DNA of 64,000 nt from Chamaelirium japonicum. Taxonomy: Eukaryota; Streptophyta; Magnoliopsida; Liliales; Melanthiaceae. The position numbers were made by a program, and so were the translations under genes. Of the stretch, positions 50,869-63,209 are shown piece after piece. Each line of letters opens with the position of its first letter. Position 1 is the first letter of the stretch. Below the pieces are notes generated by a model, which was not told the DNA's origin, did no database searches, and worked only from the letters and a program-made list of their open reading frames with translations. Location of the stretch: the NCBI GenBank assembly GCA_947650365.1, contig OX393552.1:20680645-20744644 (forward strand), written 5' to 3'.

Positions 50869-53800
50869 AAGACTCTTAGAGGGTATTTTTTGAAAGAAAT
50901 GCTCGATTATGTATGATTTACTTAAGGTTATCGATTAAGGGTTCAAAAAAAAATATGGAGCACATTTGGCAACATAAATATAGGGAGTCTAATAGCAATC
51001 CAAAAAATAGAGAGCATATTATAAGGCCTTTAGAGGGTGTTTTAGGGAGGAGTGCTCGATCGTATATAATTTACTTAAGGTTATTGGGTGGGGGTTTAAA
51101 AAAAATATAGAGCGATTTTCGCTCCCTAAATATAGGGAGTCTAGTAGTAATCCCAGAAATAGATAGCATATTGCGCGACTCTTAGAAGGTGTTTTAGGAA
51201 TAAGTGCTTGATTATATATAATTTACTTAAGGTTATCTGATTGGGGTTAGAAAAAAATATGGAGCAGTTTTGGCTCCCTAAATGTAGGGAGTCTAGTTGC
51301 AATTCCAAAAATAGAGATAAATATTGCGAGACTCTTAGAGGGTGTTTTAGGAAGGAGTGTTTCATTTATATATAATTTACTTATGATTTTAGAGTGTTTT
51401 TGGGAGGCAATGGCGAGACTTTTAGAGGGTGTTTTTGGGAGGAATTCTCAATTTTTTATAATTTACTTAAATTTGTCGGGTGGGGGTTAAAAAAAAAATA
51501 GAGCGAGTTTGACTCCCTAAATATAGGGACACTAGTAGCAATCCCAAAAATAGAGAGCATATTGCGAGGCTCTTAGAGGATGTTTTAGGGAGGAGTGCTC
51601 GATTAATTGTATATAATTTACTAAAGATTGTCGGGTGGAGGTTCAAAAAAATTATATAGCAATTTTGGCTCCCTAAATATAGGGAGTCTTTTAGCAATCG
51701 CAAAAATAGAGAGCATACTGTGAGGCTCTTAGAAGGTATTTTTGGAAGGAGTGCTCTATTGTTTATAATTTACGTAAGGTTATCGGGTGGAGGTTTAAAA
51801 ACAATATGGAGCAGTTTTGGCTTTCTAAATATTGCGAGGCTCTTAGAGGGTGTTTTAAGCAGGAGTGTTTGATTTATATATAAATTACTTATGATTTTAG
51901 GGTATTTTTGGGAGGTAGTGGCAAGGCACTTAGAGGGTGTTTTTGGGAGGAATGCTCGATTGTATATAATTTACTTAAGGTTGTCGGGTGAGGGTTCAAA
52001 AAAAATATAGAGCAATTTTTGCTTCCAAAATATAGAGAGTCTAGTTGCAATCCCAAAAATAGAGAGCATATTGTGAGGCTCTTAGTGGGTCTTTTAGGGA
52101 GAAGTGCTCGATTATATATAATTTACTTAAGGTTGTGAGGTGGGGGTTCAAAAAAAATATGGAGCGGTTATGGCTCACTAAATATAGGGAGTCTAGTAAT
52201 AATCCCAAAAATAGAGAGGCATATTGTGATGCTCTTATTGGTGTTTTAGGGAGGAGTGCTTGATTTATATATAATTTACTTATGATTTTATGGTATTTTT
52301 GGGAGGCAATGTCGAGGCTCTTAGAGGGTGTTTTTCGAAGGAATGCTTGATTATATATAATTTACTTAAGGTTGTCGGGTGGGGGTTCAAAAAAAATATG
52401 AAGCGGTTTTGGCTCCATAAATATAGGGAGTTTAGTAGCAATCCCAATAATAGAGAGCATATTTCGAGGCTCTTAGATGGTGTTTTATAGAGGAGTGCTC
52501 GATTGTATATAATTTACTTAAGGTTATCGTGTGGTGGTTCAAAAACAATATGTATCGATTTTTGTTCCTTAAATATAGGGAGTCTAGTAGCAATCCTAAA
52601 AATAGAGAGGAATATTGCGAGGCTCTTAGGGGGTGTTTTAGAGAGGAGTATTTGATTTATATGTAATTTATTTATGATTTTAGGGTTTTTTTTTGTGATA
52701 ATGATGAGGCTTTTTGAGGGTGTTTTTGAAAGGAATACTCGATTGTATAATATTTACTTAAGGTTATCGGCTGGGGGTTTAAAACAAAATATGGAGCAAT
52801 TTTAATAACCTAAATATAGGGAGTCTAGTAGCAATCCCAAAAATAAAAAGCATATTGTGAGGACCTTAGAGGGTGTTTTAGGGAGGAGTGCTTATTTGTA
52901 TATAATTTACTTAAGGTTGTCGGGTGGGTGTTCAAAAAAAATATGGAGCTATTTTGGCTTCCTAAATATAGGGAGTCTAGTAGCAATTCCAAAAATAGAG
53001 AGGTATATTGCGAGACTCTTAGAGTGTGTATTAGGGATGAGTGCTTTATTTATATATAATTTACTTTTGATTTTAAGGTGTTTTTAGGAGGCAATGGCGA
53101 GTTTCTTAAAGGGTGTTTTTGCAAGAAATGCTCGATTGTATATAATTTACTTAACGTTGTCAGGTGGGAGATCAAAAAAAATATGGAGTAGTTTTAGCTC
53201 AATAAATATAGGAAGGCTAGTAGCAATCCCAAAAATTGAGAGCATATTGCAAGGCTCTTAGAGGGTGTTTTAGGGAGGAGTGCTCGATTGTATATAATTT
53301 ACTTAAGTTTATCGGGTAGGGATTCAAAAAAAATATTGAGCGATTTTGGCTCCCTGAATATCAAGAGTCTCGTAGCAATCTCAAAAATAGAGAGAAATAT
53401 TATGAGGCTCTTAGAGGGTGTTTTATGGAGGAGTGTTTGATTTATATATAATTTACTTATAATTTTAGGGTATATTTGTGAGGTAATGGCGAGGCACTTA
53501 GAGAGTGGTTTTGTAAGGCAATGGCGAGCCTCTTAGAGAGTGTTTTTGTTAGGCTCTTAAAGGGTGTATTTTGGAGGAATGATCAATTGTATATAATTTA
53601 CTTAAGGTTGTCGAGTGGGAGTTCAAAAATAATATAAATCGATTTTGGCTCCCTAAATATAGGGAGTCTAGTAGCAATCCCAAAAATAAAAAGCATATTA
53701 CGAAGCTTTTAGAGTGTGTTTTAGGGAGGAGTGTTTGATATATATATAATTTACTTATGATTTTAGGGTGTTTCTGGGAGGCAATGGCGAGGCTCTTAGA

Positions 53801-56800
53801 GGGAATTTCTGAAAGGAATGCTTGATTATATATAATTAACTTAAGGTTATCGGGTAGGGGTTCAAAAAAAGATATAGAGTAGTTTTGGCTCCATAAATAT
53901 AGGGAGTCCAGTAGTAATCCTTAAAATAGAGAGCATATTACAAGGCTCTTAGAAAGTGTTTTAGAGATGAGTTCTCGATTGTATATAATTTACTTAAAGT
54001 TATCGGGTGGGGGTTCAAAAAAAATATAGAGCATATTATGAGGCTCTAAGAAGGTGCTTTAGGAAGAAGTGCTCGATTGTATATAATTTACTTAAGGTTA
54101 TCGGGTTAGGGTTTAAAAAAAATATTGAGCAATTTTGGCTCCCTAAATATAGGGAGTCTAGTAGCAATCCCAAAAATAGAGAGGAATATTGCGAGGCTCT
54201 TAGAGGGTACTTTAGGGAGAAGTGTTTGATATGTATATAATTTACTTATGATTTTAGGGTGTTTTTGGGAGGCAATGGCGAGGCTCTTAGTGGGTGTTTT
54301 TGGGAGAAATGCTCGATTGTATATAATTTACTTAAGGTTGTCAAGTGGGGGTTAAAAAAAAATATAGAGCAAGTTTGGCTCCCTAAATATAGGGACTCTC
54401 GTAGCAATCCCAAAAATAGAGAGCATATTGTGAGGCACTTAGAGGGTGATTTAGGGAGGAGTGCTCGATTATATATAATTTACTTAAGGTTGTCAGGTGG
54501 GGGTTCAAAATAAATATAGAGCGGTTTTGCCTCCCTAAATATATAGAGTCTAGTAGCAATCCCAAAATTAGACAGGTTTATTGCGATACTCTTAGAGGGT
54601 GTTTTAGGTAGGAGTACTTGATTTATATATAATTTACTTATGATTTTATGGTGTTTTTGGAAGGCAATGGCGAGGCTCTTACAAGGTGTATTTGGGATGA
54701 ATGCTCGATTGTATATAATTTACTTATGGTTGTCTTATGGGGGTTCAAAAAAAATATCTAGCGATTTTGGCTCCCTAAATATAGGAAATTCTGTAGCAAT
54801 CCCAAAAATAGTAAGCATATTGCGAGGCTCTTAGACGGTGTTTTAGGGAGGAGTGATCGATTGTATATGATTTACTTAAGTTTGTCTGGTGGAGATTTAA
54901 AAAAAATATGGAGCGGTTTTGGCTCCCTAAATATTGGGAGTTCAGTAGCAATTCCAAAAATGGCGAATATATTGCAATGCTTTTAGAGGGTGTTTTTAGG
55001 AGAAATGCTCGATTGTATATAATTTATTTAAGGTTATCGGGTACGGATTTTAAAAAAATATGAAGCGGTTTTGGCTACCTAAATATAGGGAGTCTAGTAG
55101 CAATCCCAAAAATAGAGAGCATATTGTGAGGCTCTTAGAGGGTGTTTTAGGAAGGAGTGCTCGATTGTATATAATTTACTTAAGGTTGTTGGGTGGGGGT
55201 CCAAAAAAAATATGGAGCAGTTTTGGCTTCCGAAATATAGGGAGTCTAATAGCAATCCCAAAAATATAGAGGCTTATTCTGAGGCACTTAGAGTGAGTTT
55301 TAGGGATGAGTGCTTGATTTATATATAATTTACTTATGATTTTAGGGTATTTTTGGGAGGCAATAGAGAGTCTCTTAGAGGGTGTTTTTGGAAGGAATGC
55401 TTGATTATATATAATTTACTTAAGGTTGTCAGGTGGGGGTTCAAAAAAAATATGGAGCAGTTTTGGCTCCCTAAATATATGGAGTTTAGTAGCAATCCCA
55501 AAAATAGAGAACATATTTCGAGGCACTTAGAGGGTGTTTAAGGGAGGAGTGCTCGATTATATATAATTTACTAAAGGTTGTCAGGTGGGGGTTCAAAAAA
55601 AATATAGAACAGTTTTGGCACCGAAAATATAGGGAGTCTAGTAGCAATCCCAAATATAGAAAGGAATATTGCGAGGCTCTTAGAGGGTATTTTATAGAGA
55701 AGTTTTTTATTTATATATAAATTACTTATGATTTTAGGGTATTTTTGGGAGGCAATGGCAAGGCACTTAGAGGGTGTTTTTTGGAGGAATGCTCGATTGT
55801 ATATAATTTACCTAAGGTTGTTTGCTGGGGGTTGAAATAAAATATGGAGCAGTTTTGGCTCTCGAAATATAGGTAGTATCAATTCCAAAAATAGAGAGCA
55901 TATTGAATGGATCTTAGAGGGTGTTTTAGGGAGGAGTTATCGATTGCATATAATTTACTTAAAATTATTAGGTGGGGGTTCAATAATTAAATGGAGCAAT
56001 TTTGGCTAACTAAATATAGGGAGTCTATTAGCAATCCCAAAAATAGAGACGAATATTGTGAGGCTCTTAGAGGGTGTTTTAAGGAGTGATTATTTTAAAT
56101 TTAATTTACTTATGATTTTAGCGTGTTTTTGGGAGGTAATGGCAAGGCTCTGAGAGGGTATTTTTGGGAAGAATGCTCAATTATATACAATTTACTTAAG
56201 GTTGTTGAGTGGGGGTTCAAAAAAAATATGGAGCAGTTTTGGCTCCCTAAATATATGGAGTCTAGTAGCAATTCAAAAAATAAAGACCATATTGCAAGGC
56301 TCTTAGAGGGTGTTTTAGGGAGGAGTTCTCGATTGTATATAATTTACTTAAGGTTGTCAAATGGGGGTTCAAAAAAAATATTAAGCTGTTTTAGCTCCCA
56401 AAATATAGGGAATCTAGTAGCAATCCAAAAAATAGAGAGGCATATTATGATGCTCTTAGAGGGTATTCTAGGGAGGAGTGCTTGATTTAAATATAATTTA
56501 CTTATGATTTTAGTATATTTTTAGGAGGCAATGGCGAGGCGCTTAGAGGGTATTTTTAGAAGAAATGCTCGATTGTATATAATTTACTTAAGATTGTCGG
56601 GTGGGGGTTCAAAAAAAATATAGAGCAGTTTTGGCTCCAAAAATATAGGGAGTCTAGTAGTAATCCCAAAAATAGAGAGCATATTGTGAGGCTCTTAGAG
56701 GGTGTTTTTTACAGGATTGCTTTATTGTATATAAATTACATAAGGTAGTTGTGTGGAGATTCAAAAAAAATATGGAGCGGTATTCGCTTCCTAAATATAG

Positions 56801-58882
56801 GGGGTCTAGTAGCAATCTCCAAAATAGAAAGGCATATTGCGAGGCTCTCAGTATGTGTTTAGGGGATGAGTGCTTGATTTATATATAATTTACTAATGAT
56901 TTTAGGGTGTTTTTGGGAGGCAATGGCGAGTCTCTTAGAGGGTAATTTTGCAATAAATGCTGAGTGTATATAATTTACTAAAGGTTGTCAAGTAGGGGTT
57001 CAACAAAAATATGCAGCGGTTTTGGCTCCCTAAATATAGGGAGTCTAGTAGCAATCCCAAAAAGTGATAGCATATTACGAGGATCTTTGATAGTGTTTTA
57101 AAGAGGAGTACTCGATTGTATATAATTTATTTAAGGTTGTCGAGTGGGGGTTCAAAATAAATATTGAGTTGTTTTGGCTTCCTAAATATAGGGAGTCTTG
57201 TAGCAATCCCAAAAATAGAGAAGCATATTGCGAGGCTCTTAGAGTGTGTTTTAGGGATGAGTGCTTGATTTATACATAATTTACTTATGATTTTAGGGTG
57301 TTTTTGGAAGGCAATAGCGAGGCTCTTAGAGGGGTTTTTTGGGAGGAACGCTCAATTGTATATAATTTACTTAAGGTTTTCGGGTGGGGGTTTAAAAAAA
57401 TATGGAGCAGTTTTGGCTCCCTAAATATAGGTTGTCTAGTAGCAATCCCAAAAATATTAAGCATATTGTGAGGCTCTTAAAGGATATTTTACTAAAGAGT
57501 GCTCGATTGTATATAATTTCTTAAGGTTATTGGGTGGGACTTCAAAAAAAATAGGGAGCAATTTGGGCTCCCAAAATATAGGGAAACTTGGAGCAATCCC
57601 AAAAATATAGAGAAATATTACGAGGCTCTTAGAGGGTGTTTTAGGGAGGTGTGTTTGATTTATATATAATTTACTTATAATTTTAGGGTATTTTTTATAG
57701 GCAATGGTGAGGCTCTTATAGGGTATTTTTTGGAGGAATACTAGATTGTGTATAATTTACTTAAGGTTATCGGGTGGGGGTTCAAAAAAAATATAAAGAA
57801 ATTTTGCTCCTTGAATATAAGGAGTCTAGTAGCAATCCCAAACATAGAGAGCATATTGCGAGGCTCTTTGAGGGTGTTTTAGTGAGGAGTGCTTGATTGT
57901 ATATAATTTTATTAAAGTTGTCGGGTGGCGGTTCAAAAAAACTATGGAACGTTTTTGGCTCGCTAAATATAGGGAGTTTAATAGCAATCCCAAGCATAGA
58001 GAGGCATATTACGATGCTCTTAGAGGGTGGTTTATGGAGGAATACTTTATTTATATATAATTTACTTATGATTTTAGGGTATTTTTACGAGGCAGTGGCG
58101 AGGCTCTTAGAGGGTATTTTTGGGAGGAATGCGATATTGTATATAATTTACTTTTGGTTATCGGATGGGAGTTCAAAAAATATATATAGCAATTTTAGCT
58201 CCCTAAATATAGAGAGTCTAGTAACAATCCCAAAAATAGAGAGCATATTGCGAAGCTCTTAAGGGTGTTTTAGGAAGGAGTGATCGATTGTATATAATTA
58301 ACTTAAGGTTGTCGCATAGGAGATAAAAAAAACTATGGAGCTGTTTTGACTCCATAAATATAGGGAGTCTAGAAGCAATCCCAAAAATAGAGAAAAATAT
58401 TACGTGGCTCTTAGAGGGTGTTTTTGGGAGGTGTGTTTGATTTATATATAATTTACTTATGGTTTTAGGGTGTTTTTGGGAGACAATAGCGAGGCTCTTA
58501 GAGGGTGTTTTTGGGAGGAATACTCGATTGTATATAATTTACTTAAGATTGTCAGGTGGGGGTTTAAAAAAAATATGGAGCAGTTTTGGCTCCCTAAATA
58601 TAGGGAGTCTAGTTGCAATCCCAAAAATAGAGAGCATATTGTGAGGCTCCTAGAGGGTGTTTTAGGGAGGAGTGCTCGATTGTATATAATTTACTTAACT
58701 TTGTCGGGTTGGGATTCAAAAGAAATATAGAGCAGTTTTGGCTCCCTAAATATAGGGAGTCTAGTAACAAACCCAAAAATAGAGAGGCATATTGCAATAC
58801 TCTTAGAGGGTGTTTTAGGGAGAAGTACTTGACTTATATATAAATTACTTATGATTTTAGGGTATTTTTGGGAGAAAATGGC
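50869..58882 (+). repeat. Plus-strand array segment H (regular 2L+S HORs)
   Basis: S boundaries at about 51415, 51923, 52314, 52706, 53099, 53491, 53789, 54280, 54672, 55368, 55760, 56144, 56536, 56928, 57319, 57709, 58100, 58491 and 58883. From 55368 to 58883 nine consecutive HORs measure 384-392 bp, the most regular stretch of the window. Off-size intervals have visible causes: a ~37-bp loss near 51830 (AAATAT joined to TGCGAGG), a ~53-bp loss near 54030 (TATAGAGC joined to ATATTATG), and the missing S near 54977, which gives a 696-bp interval. Confidence 0.86.
53482..53551 (+). repeat. 35-bp tandem duplication at an S/L boundary
   Basis: GGTAATGGCGAGGC at 53482 and GGCAATGGCGAGCC at 53517 are 35 bp apart. 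Each is followed by CTTAGAGAGTG and a GTTTTTG-type run, and at 53552 a third unit head (GGCTCTTAAAGGGTG) follows. The S tail and the L head both contain GTGTTTTTGGGAGG-like sequence, and slippage between these two sites would produce this. Confidence 0.88.
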
Positions 58883-60085
58883 GAGGCTCTTAGAGGGTAT
58901 TTTTTGGAGGAATGTTCGATTGTATATAATTTACTTAAGGTTGTCGGGTGGGGGTTTAAAAAAAATATGGAGCGGTTTTGGCTCCCTAAATATAAGGAGT
59001 CTAGTACCAATCCCAAAAATAGAGAGTATATTGTGAGGCTCTTAGAGGGTGTTTTAGGGAGGAGTGCTCAATTGTACATAATTTACTTAAGGTTGTCGGG
59101 TAGAGGTTCAAAAATAATATAGAGTTGTTTTGGCTTCCTAAATATAGGGATTCTAGTTGCAATCTTATAAATAAAGAGGTATATTACGAGGCTCTTAGTA
59201 TGTATATAATTTACTTAAGGGTATCGAGTGGGTTTAAAAAAAATATGGAGCTGTTTTGGATCCCTTAATATAGGGAGTCTAGTAGCAATCCCAAAAATAA
59301 CGAGTATATTACGAGGCTCTTTGAGGGTGTTTTAGGGAAGAGTGCTCGATTATATATAATTTACTTAAGGTTGTCGCGTGGGGGTTCAAAAAAAATATAG
59401 AGCGGTTTTGTCTCCTTAAATATAAAGAGTCTACCAAAACTAGAGAGCATATTGCGAGGCTCTTAGAGAGTATTATAGGGAGGAGTGCTCGATTGTATAT
59501 AATTTACTTAAGGTTGTCAGGTTCGGGTTCAAAAAAATATAGAGCGGTTTTTGCTCCCAAAAGATAGGGAGTCTAGTAGCAATCCAAAAAATAGAGAGGC
59601 ATATTATGATGCTCTTAGTGGGTGTTTTAGGGAGGAGTGCTTGATTTAAATATAATTTATTTATAATTTTAGGGGTTTTTTGGAAGGCAATGGCGAGGCT
59701 CTTAGAGGTTTTTTTTGGGAGGAATGCTCGATTGTATATAACTTACATAAGGTTGTCGGGTGGGTGTTTAAAAAAAATATTGAGCTGTTTTGGCTCCCTA
59801 AATATAGTGAGTCTAATAGTAATCCCAAAAATATAGAATATATTGCAAGGCTCTTAGTGGGTGTTTTAGGAAGAAGTGCTCAATTGTATATAATTTACTT
59901 AAGGTTGTCGGATAGGGATTCAAAAAAAAATGGAGCGGTTTGGGCTTCCTAATTATACAGAGTCTAGTAGCAATCCCAAAAAAAGAGAGATATATTACGA
60001 CACTCTAAGATTGTGTTTTAGGGATGAATGCTTAATTTATATATAATTTAATTACTATTTTTGGATATTTTTGGAAGGCAATGGC

Positions 60086-60191
60086 AAAGTTATGGAGCAT
60101 ATTGCGAGGCTCTTAGAGGGTGTTTTAGTGTGGAGTGCTAGATTGTATAAAATTTACTTATGATTTTAGGGTATTTTTGAAAGGTAATGGC
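60086..60191 (+). repeat. Truncated L followed by a unit with L head and S tail (reciprocal hybrid)
   Basis: After the S ending at 60085 the sequence reads AAAGTTATGGAGC and then ATATTGCGAGG, so almost the whole L is lost; GAGC, which occurs both in ATGGAGCGG and in AGAGAGCATATT, is the likely join. The next unit has an L-type head (GTGCTAGATTGTATAAAATT) but then TACTTATGATTTTAGGGTA and an S tail. That is the reverse combination of the S/L hybrids at 19318, 37988 and 43909. Confidence 0.78.
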
Positions 60192-60880
60192 GAGGCTCTT
60201 AGAGGGTGTTTTTGGGAGGAATGCTCAATTATATATAATTTACTTAAGGTTATCGGGTGGGGGTTCAAAAAACATATAGATGGGTTTTGACTCCCTAATT
60301 ATAGGGAGTTTTGTAACAATCCTAAAAATAGAAAGCATATTACGAGGCTCTCAGAGGGTGTCTTAGGGAGGAGTGCTCGATTATATATAATTTACTAGAG
60401 ATTGTCGTGTGGGTGTCTATGGCTTCTTAAATATAGGGAGTCTAGTAGCAATCCAAAAATTAGAGAGCATATTGCGAGGAACTAGAGGGTGTTTTATGGA
60501 GGAGTGCTCGTATGTATACAATTTACTAAAGGCTGTCGGGTGGGGTTTAAAAAAAAAATATAGTGCGGTTTTGACTCCCTAAACATAGAGAGTCTAGTAA
60601 CAATCCCAAAAATCGAGGGGAATATTGTGAGGCTCTTAGAGTGTATTTTTGGGAGGAGTGTTTAGTTTATATATAATTTACTAATGATTTTAGTATGTTT
60701 TTAGTAGGCAATGGCGAGGCTCTTACAGTGTGTTTTCGGAAGTAATGCCCGATTGTATATAATTTAGTTAAAATTATCGGGTGGTGGTTTAAAAAAATAT
60801 AGTGCTATTTTGGCTCCCTAAATATAGGGAGTCTAGTAGCAATCCCAAAAATAGAGAGAATATTCTGAGACTCTTAAAGT

Positions 60881-60927
60881 GTGTTTTAGGGATGTGTTTT
60901 AGGGATGAGAGCTACTAGACTCCCTAT
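60881..60927 (+). repeat. 13-bp duplication followed by a 17-bp inverted fragment
   Basis: GTGTTTTAGGGAT occurs twice in direct tandem (60881-60893 and 60894-60906). After GAGA the sequence GCTACTAGACTCCCTAT (60911-60927) follows. That is the exact reverse complement of ATAGGGAGTCTAGTAGC, which is found in plus orientation in nearly every L. The sequence then resumes as a normal L at AATTTACTTAAG. It is the only minus-oriented piece I noticed in the plus block. Confidence 0.9.
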
Positions 60928-62753
60928 AATTTACTTAAGTTTGTCGGTTAGGGGTTTAAAAAAAATATGAAGTGGTTTTTGGTCCCAAAATTTAGGGAGT
61001 CTAGTAGTAATCCCAAAAATAAATAGCATATTGTGAGGCTCTTAGAGGGTATTTTAGGAAAGAGTGATCGATTGTTTATAATTTACTTAAGATTGTCGAG
61101 TGGGGGTTCAAGAAAAATATGGAGCGATTTTGACTCCCTAAATATAGGGAGTCTAGTAGCAATCCCTAAAATATAGAGAAATATTGCGAGGCTCTTAGAG
61201 GGTGTTTTAGGGAGGATTGTTTGATTTATATATAATTTTCTTATGATTTTAGGGTGTTTTTGGAAGGCAATGGCAAGGCTCTTAGAGGGTGTTTTTGGAA
61301 GGAATGCTCGATTGTATATAATTTACGTAAGGTTATCGGGTGGGGATTTAAAAGAAATATGGAGCGGTTTTGGCTCCCTAAATATAGGGAGTCTAGTAAC
61401 AATCCCAAAAATAAAGAGCATATTACGAGGCTCTTAGAGGGTGTTTTAGGGAGGAGTGCTCGATTGTATATAATTTACTTAAGGTTGTTAAGTTGGGATT
61501 TAAAAAAAATATGGTGTAGTTTTGGCTCCCTAAATATAGAGAGTTTAGTGACAATCCCAAAAATAGAGAGCATATTGTGAGTCTCTTAGAGTTTTTTTTA
61601 TAGAAGAGTACTCGATTGTATATAATTTACTTAAGGTTGTCAGGTAGGTGTTCAAAAAAAATATGGAACGGTTTTGGCTCCCTAAATATAGGGAGTCTTG
61701 TAGCAATCGCAAAAATATAGAGCGTATTGCGACGCTCTTAGAGGGTGCTTTTTTGAAGAGTGCTCGATTGTATAAAATTTACTTAAGGTTGTCGGTAGGG
61801 GGTTTAAAAAAAATATAGAGTTATTTTGGCTCCCTAAATATAGGGAGTCTAGTAGCAATCCCAAAAATATAAAGGCATATTACGATGCTCTTAGAGGGTG
61901 TTTTTGGGAGGAGTGCTTTATTTATATATAATTAACTTATAATTTCAGGCAATTTTTGGAAGGTAATGGTAAGGCTCTTAGAGGGTGTTTTTGGGAGGAA
62001 TGCTCAATTGTATATAATTTACTTAAGGTTATCGGGTGGGGATTCAAAAAAAATATATAGCGGTTTTGATTCCCTAATTGTAAAGTGTCTAGTAGCAATC
62101 CCAAAAATAGAGAGCATATTACGAGGCTCGTAGAGGTTGTCATAGGGAGTAGTGCTCGATTGTATATAATTTACTAAAGGTTGTCATGTGGCGGTTCAAG
62201 AAAAATATGTAGCGGTTTTGACTCCCTAAATATAGAAAGTCTAGTAGCATTCCTAAAAAAAGAAGAATATTATGAGGCACTTAGAGGGTGTTTAAGAGAG
62301 GAGTGTTTCATTTATATATAATTTACTTGTGATTTTATGGTATTTTTGGGAGGCAATGGCGAAGCTCTTAAACGGTGTTTTTGGGAGGAATGCTCGATTG
62401 TATATAATTTAATTAAGGTTGTCGGGTGGGGGTTTAAAAAAAATATGGAGCGATTTTGGCTCCCTAAATATAGGTTGTCTTATAGCAATCCCAAAAATAG
62501 ATAGCATATTGCGAGGCTCTTAGAGGGTGTTTTAGGGAGGAGTGATTGATTGTATATAATTTACTTAAGGTTGTTGAGTGACGGTTCAAAAAAAATATGG
62601 AGCGTGTTTTGGCATCCTAAATATAGGGCATCTAGTAGATTTCCCAAAATTAGAAAGGAATATTGCAAGGCTCTTAGGGGGTGTTTTAAGGAGGAGTATT
62701 TGATTTATATATAATTTACTTATGATTTTAGGGTATTTTTGGGAGGCAATGGC

Positions 62754-62905
62754 GAGGCTCTTAGAGGGTGCTTTTGGGAGGAATACTCGATTGTATATAA
62801 TTTACTTAAGGTTGTCGGGTGGAGGTTAAAAACAAATATGGAGCGGTTTTGGCTCCCTAAATATAGGGAGTCTAGTAGCAATCCCAAAAATAGAGAGCAT
62901 ATTGC
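62754..62905 (+). repeat. Type copy of the L unit (152 bp)
   Basis: A near-consensus L directly after an S. As the first L of its HOR it has the head form GGTGCTTTTGGGAGGAATAC; later L units of the same HOR have GTGTTTTAGGGAGGAGTGC. It carries the AT-rich core, the G-rich GTCGGGTGG segment, the A-rich tract, GGAGCGGTTTTGG, the dyad and the tail AGAGAGCATATTGC. The length 152 is not a multiple of three, so any open frame shifts at each unit boundary. Confidence 0.93.
62853..62870. repeat. 18-bp dyad CTCCCTAAATATAGGGAG (type copy; one in nearly every L)
   Basis: Seven-base arms CTCCCTA and TAGGGAG are exact reverse complements around AATA. The dyad occurs once per L in the same position and is absent from S. 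Although many copies carry point changes, the full 18-mer survives in a large share of the L units. It could form a small hairpin when single-stranded. I know of no protein that binds this sequence, so any functional role is speculation. Confidence 0.85.
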
Positions 62906-63209
62906 AAGGCTCTTAAAGGGTGTTTTAGGGAGGAGTGCTCGATTGTATATAATTTACTTAAGATTGTCGGGTGGGAGTTCAAAAAAAATATGGAGCGATT
63001 TAGGGTCCCTAAATATAGGGAGTCTAGTAGCAATCCCAAAAATAGAGAGTATATTACGAGGCTCTTAGAGGGTGTTTTAGGAAGGGGTGCTCGATTGTAT
63101 ATAATTTACTTAAGGTTGTCGGGTGGGGGTTCAAAAAAAATATTGAGCGGTTTTGGCTCCCTAAAAAGAGGGAGTCTAGTAGCAATCCCAAAAATATGAG
63201 GCATATTGC

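Noticed and set aside
62853..62870. Dyad CTCCCTAAATATAGGGAG as a transcription terminator or operator
   Set aside because: It recurs once per L in hundreds of copies with no gene nearby. It is part of the satellite monomer.
62831..62870. CENP-B box or telomere-like repeat in the L unit
   Set aside because: The TTCG-GGAA-CGGGA core spacing of the CENP-B box is not present, and TTTTAGGG-like words in the head occur singly, not as a telomeric tandem.
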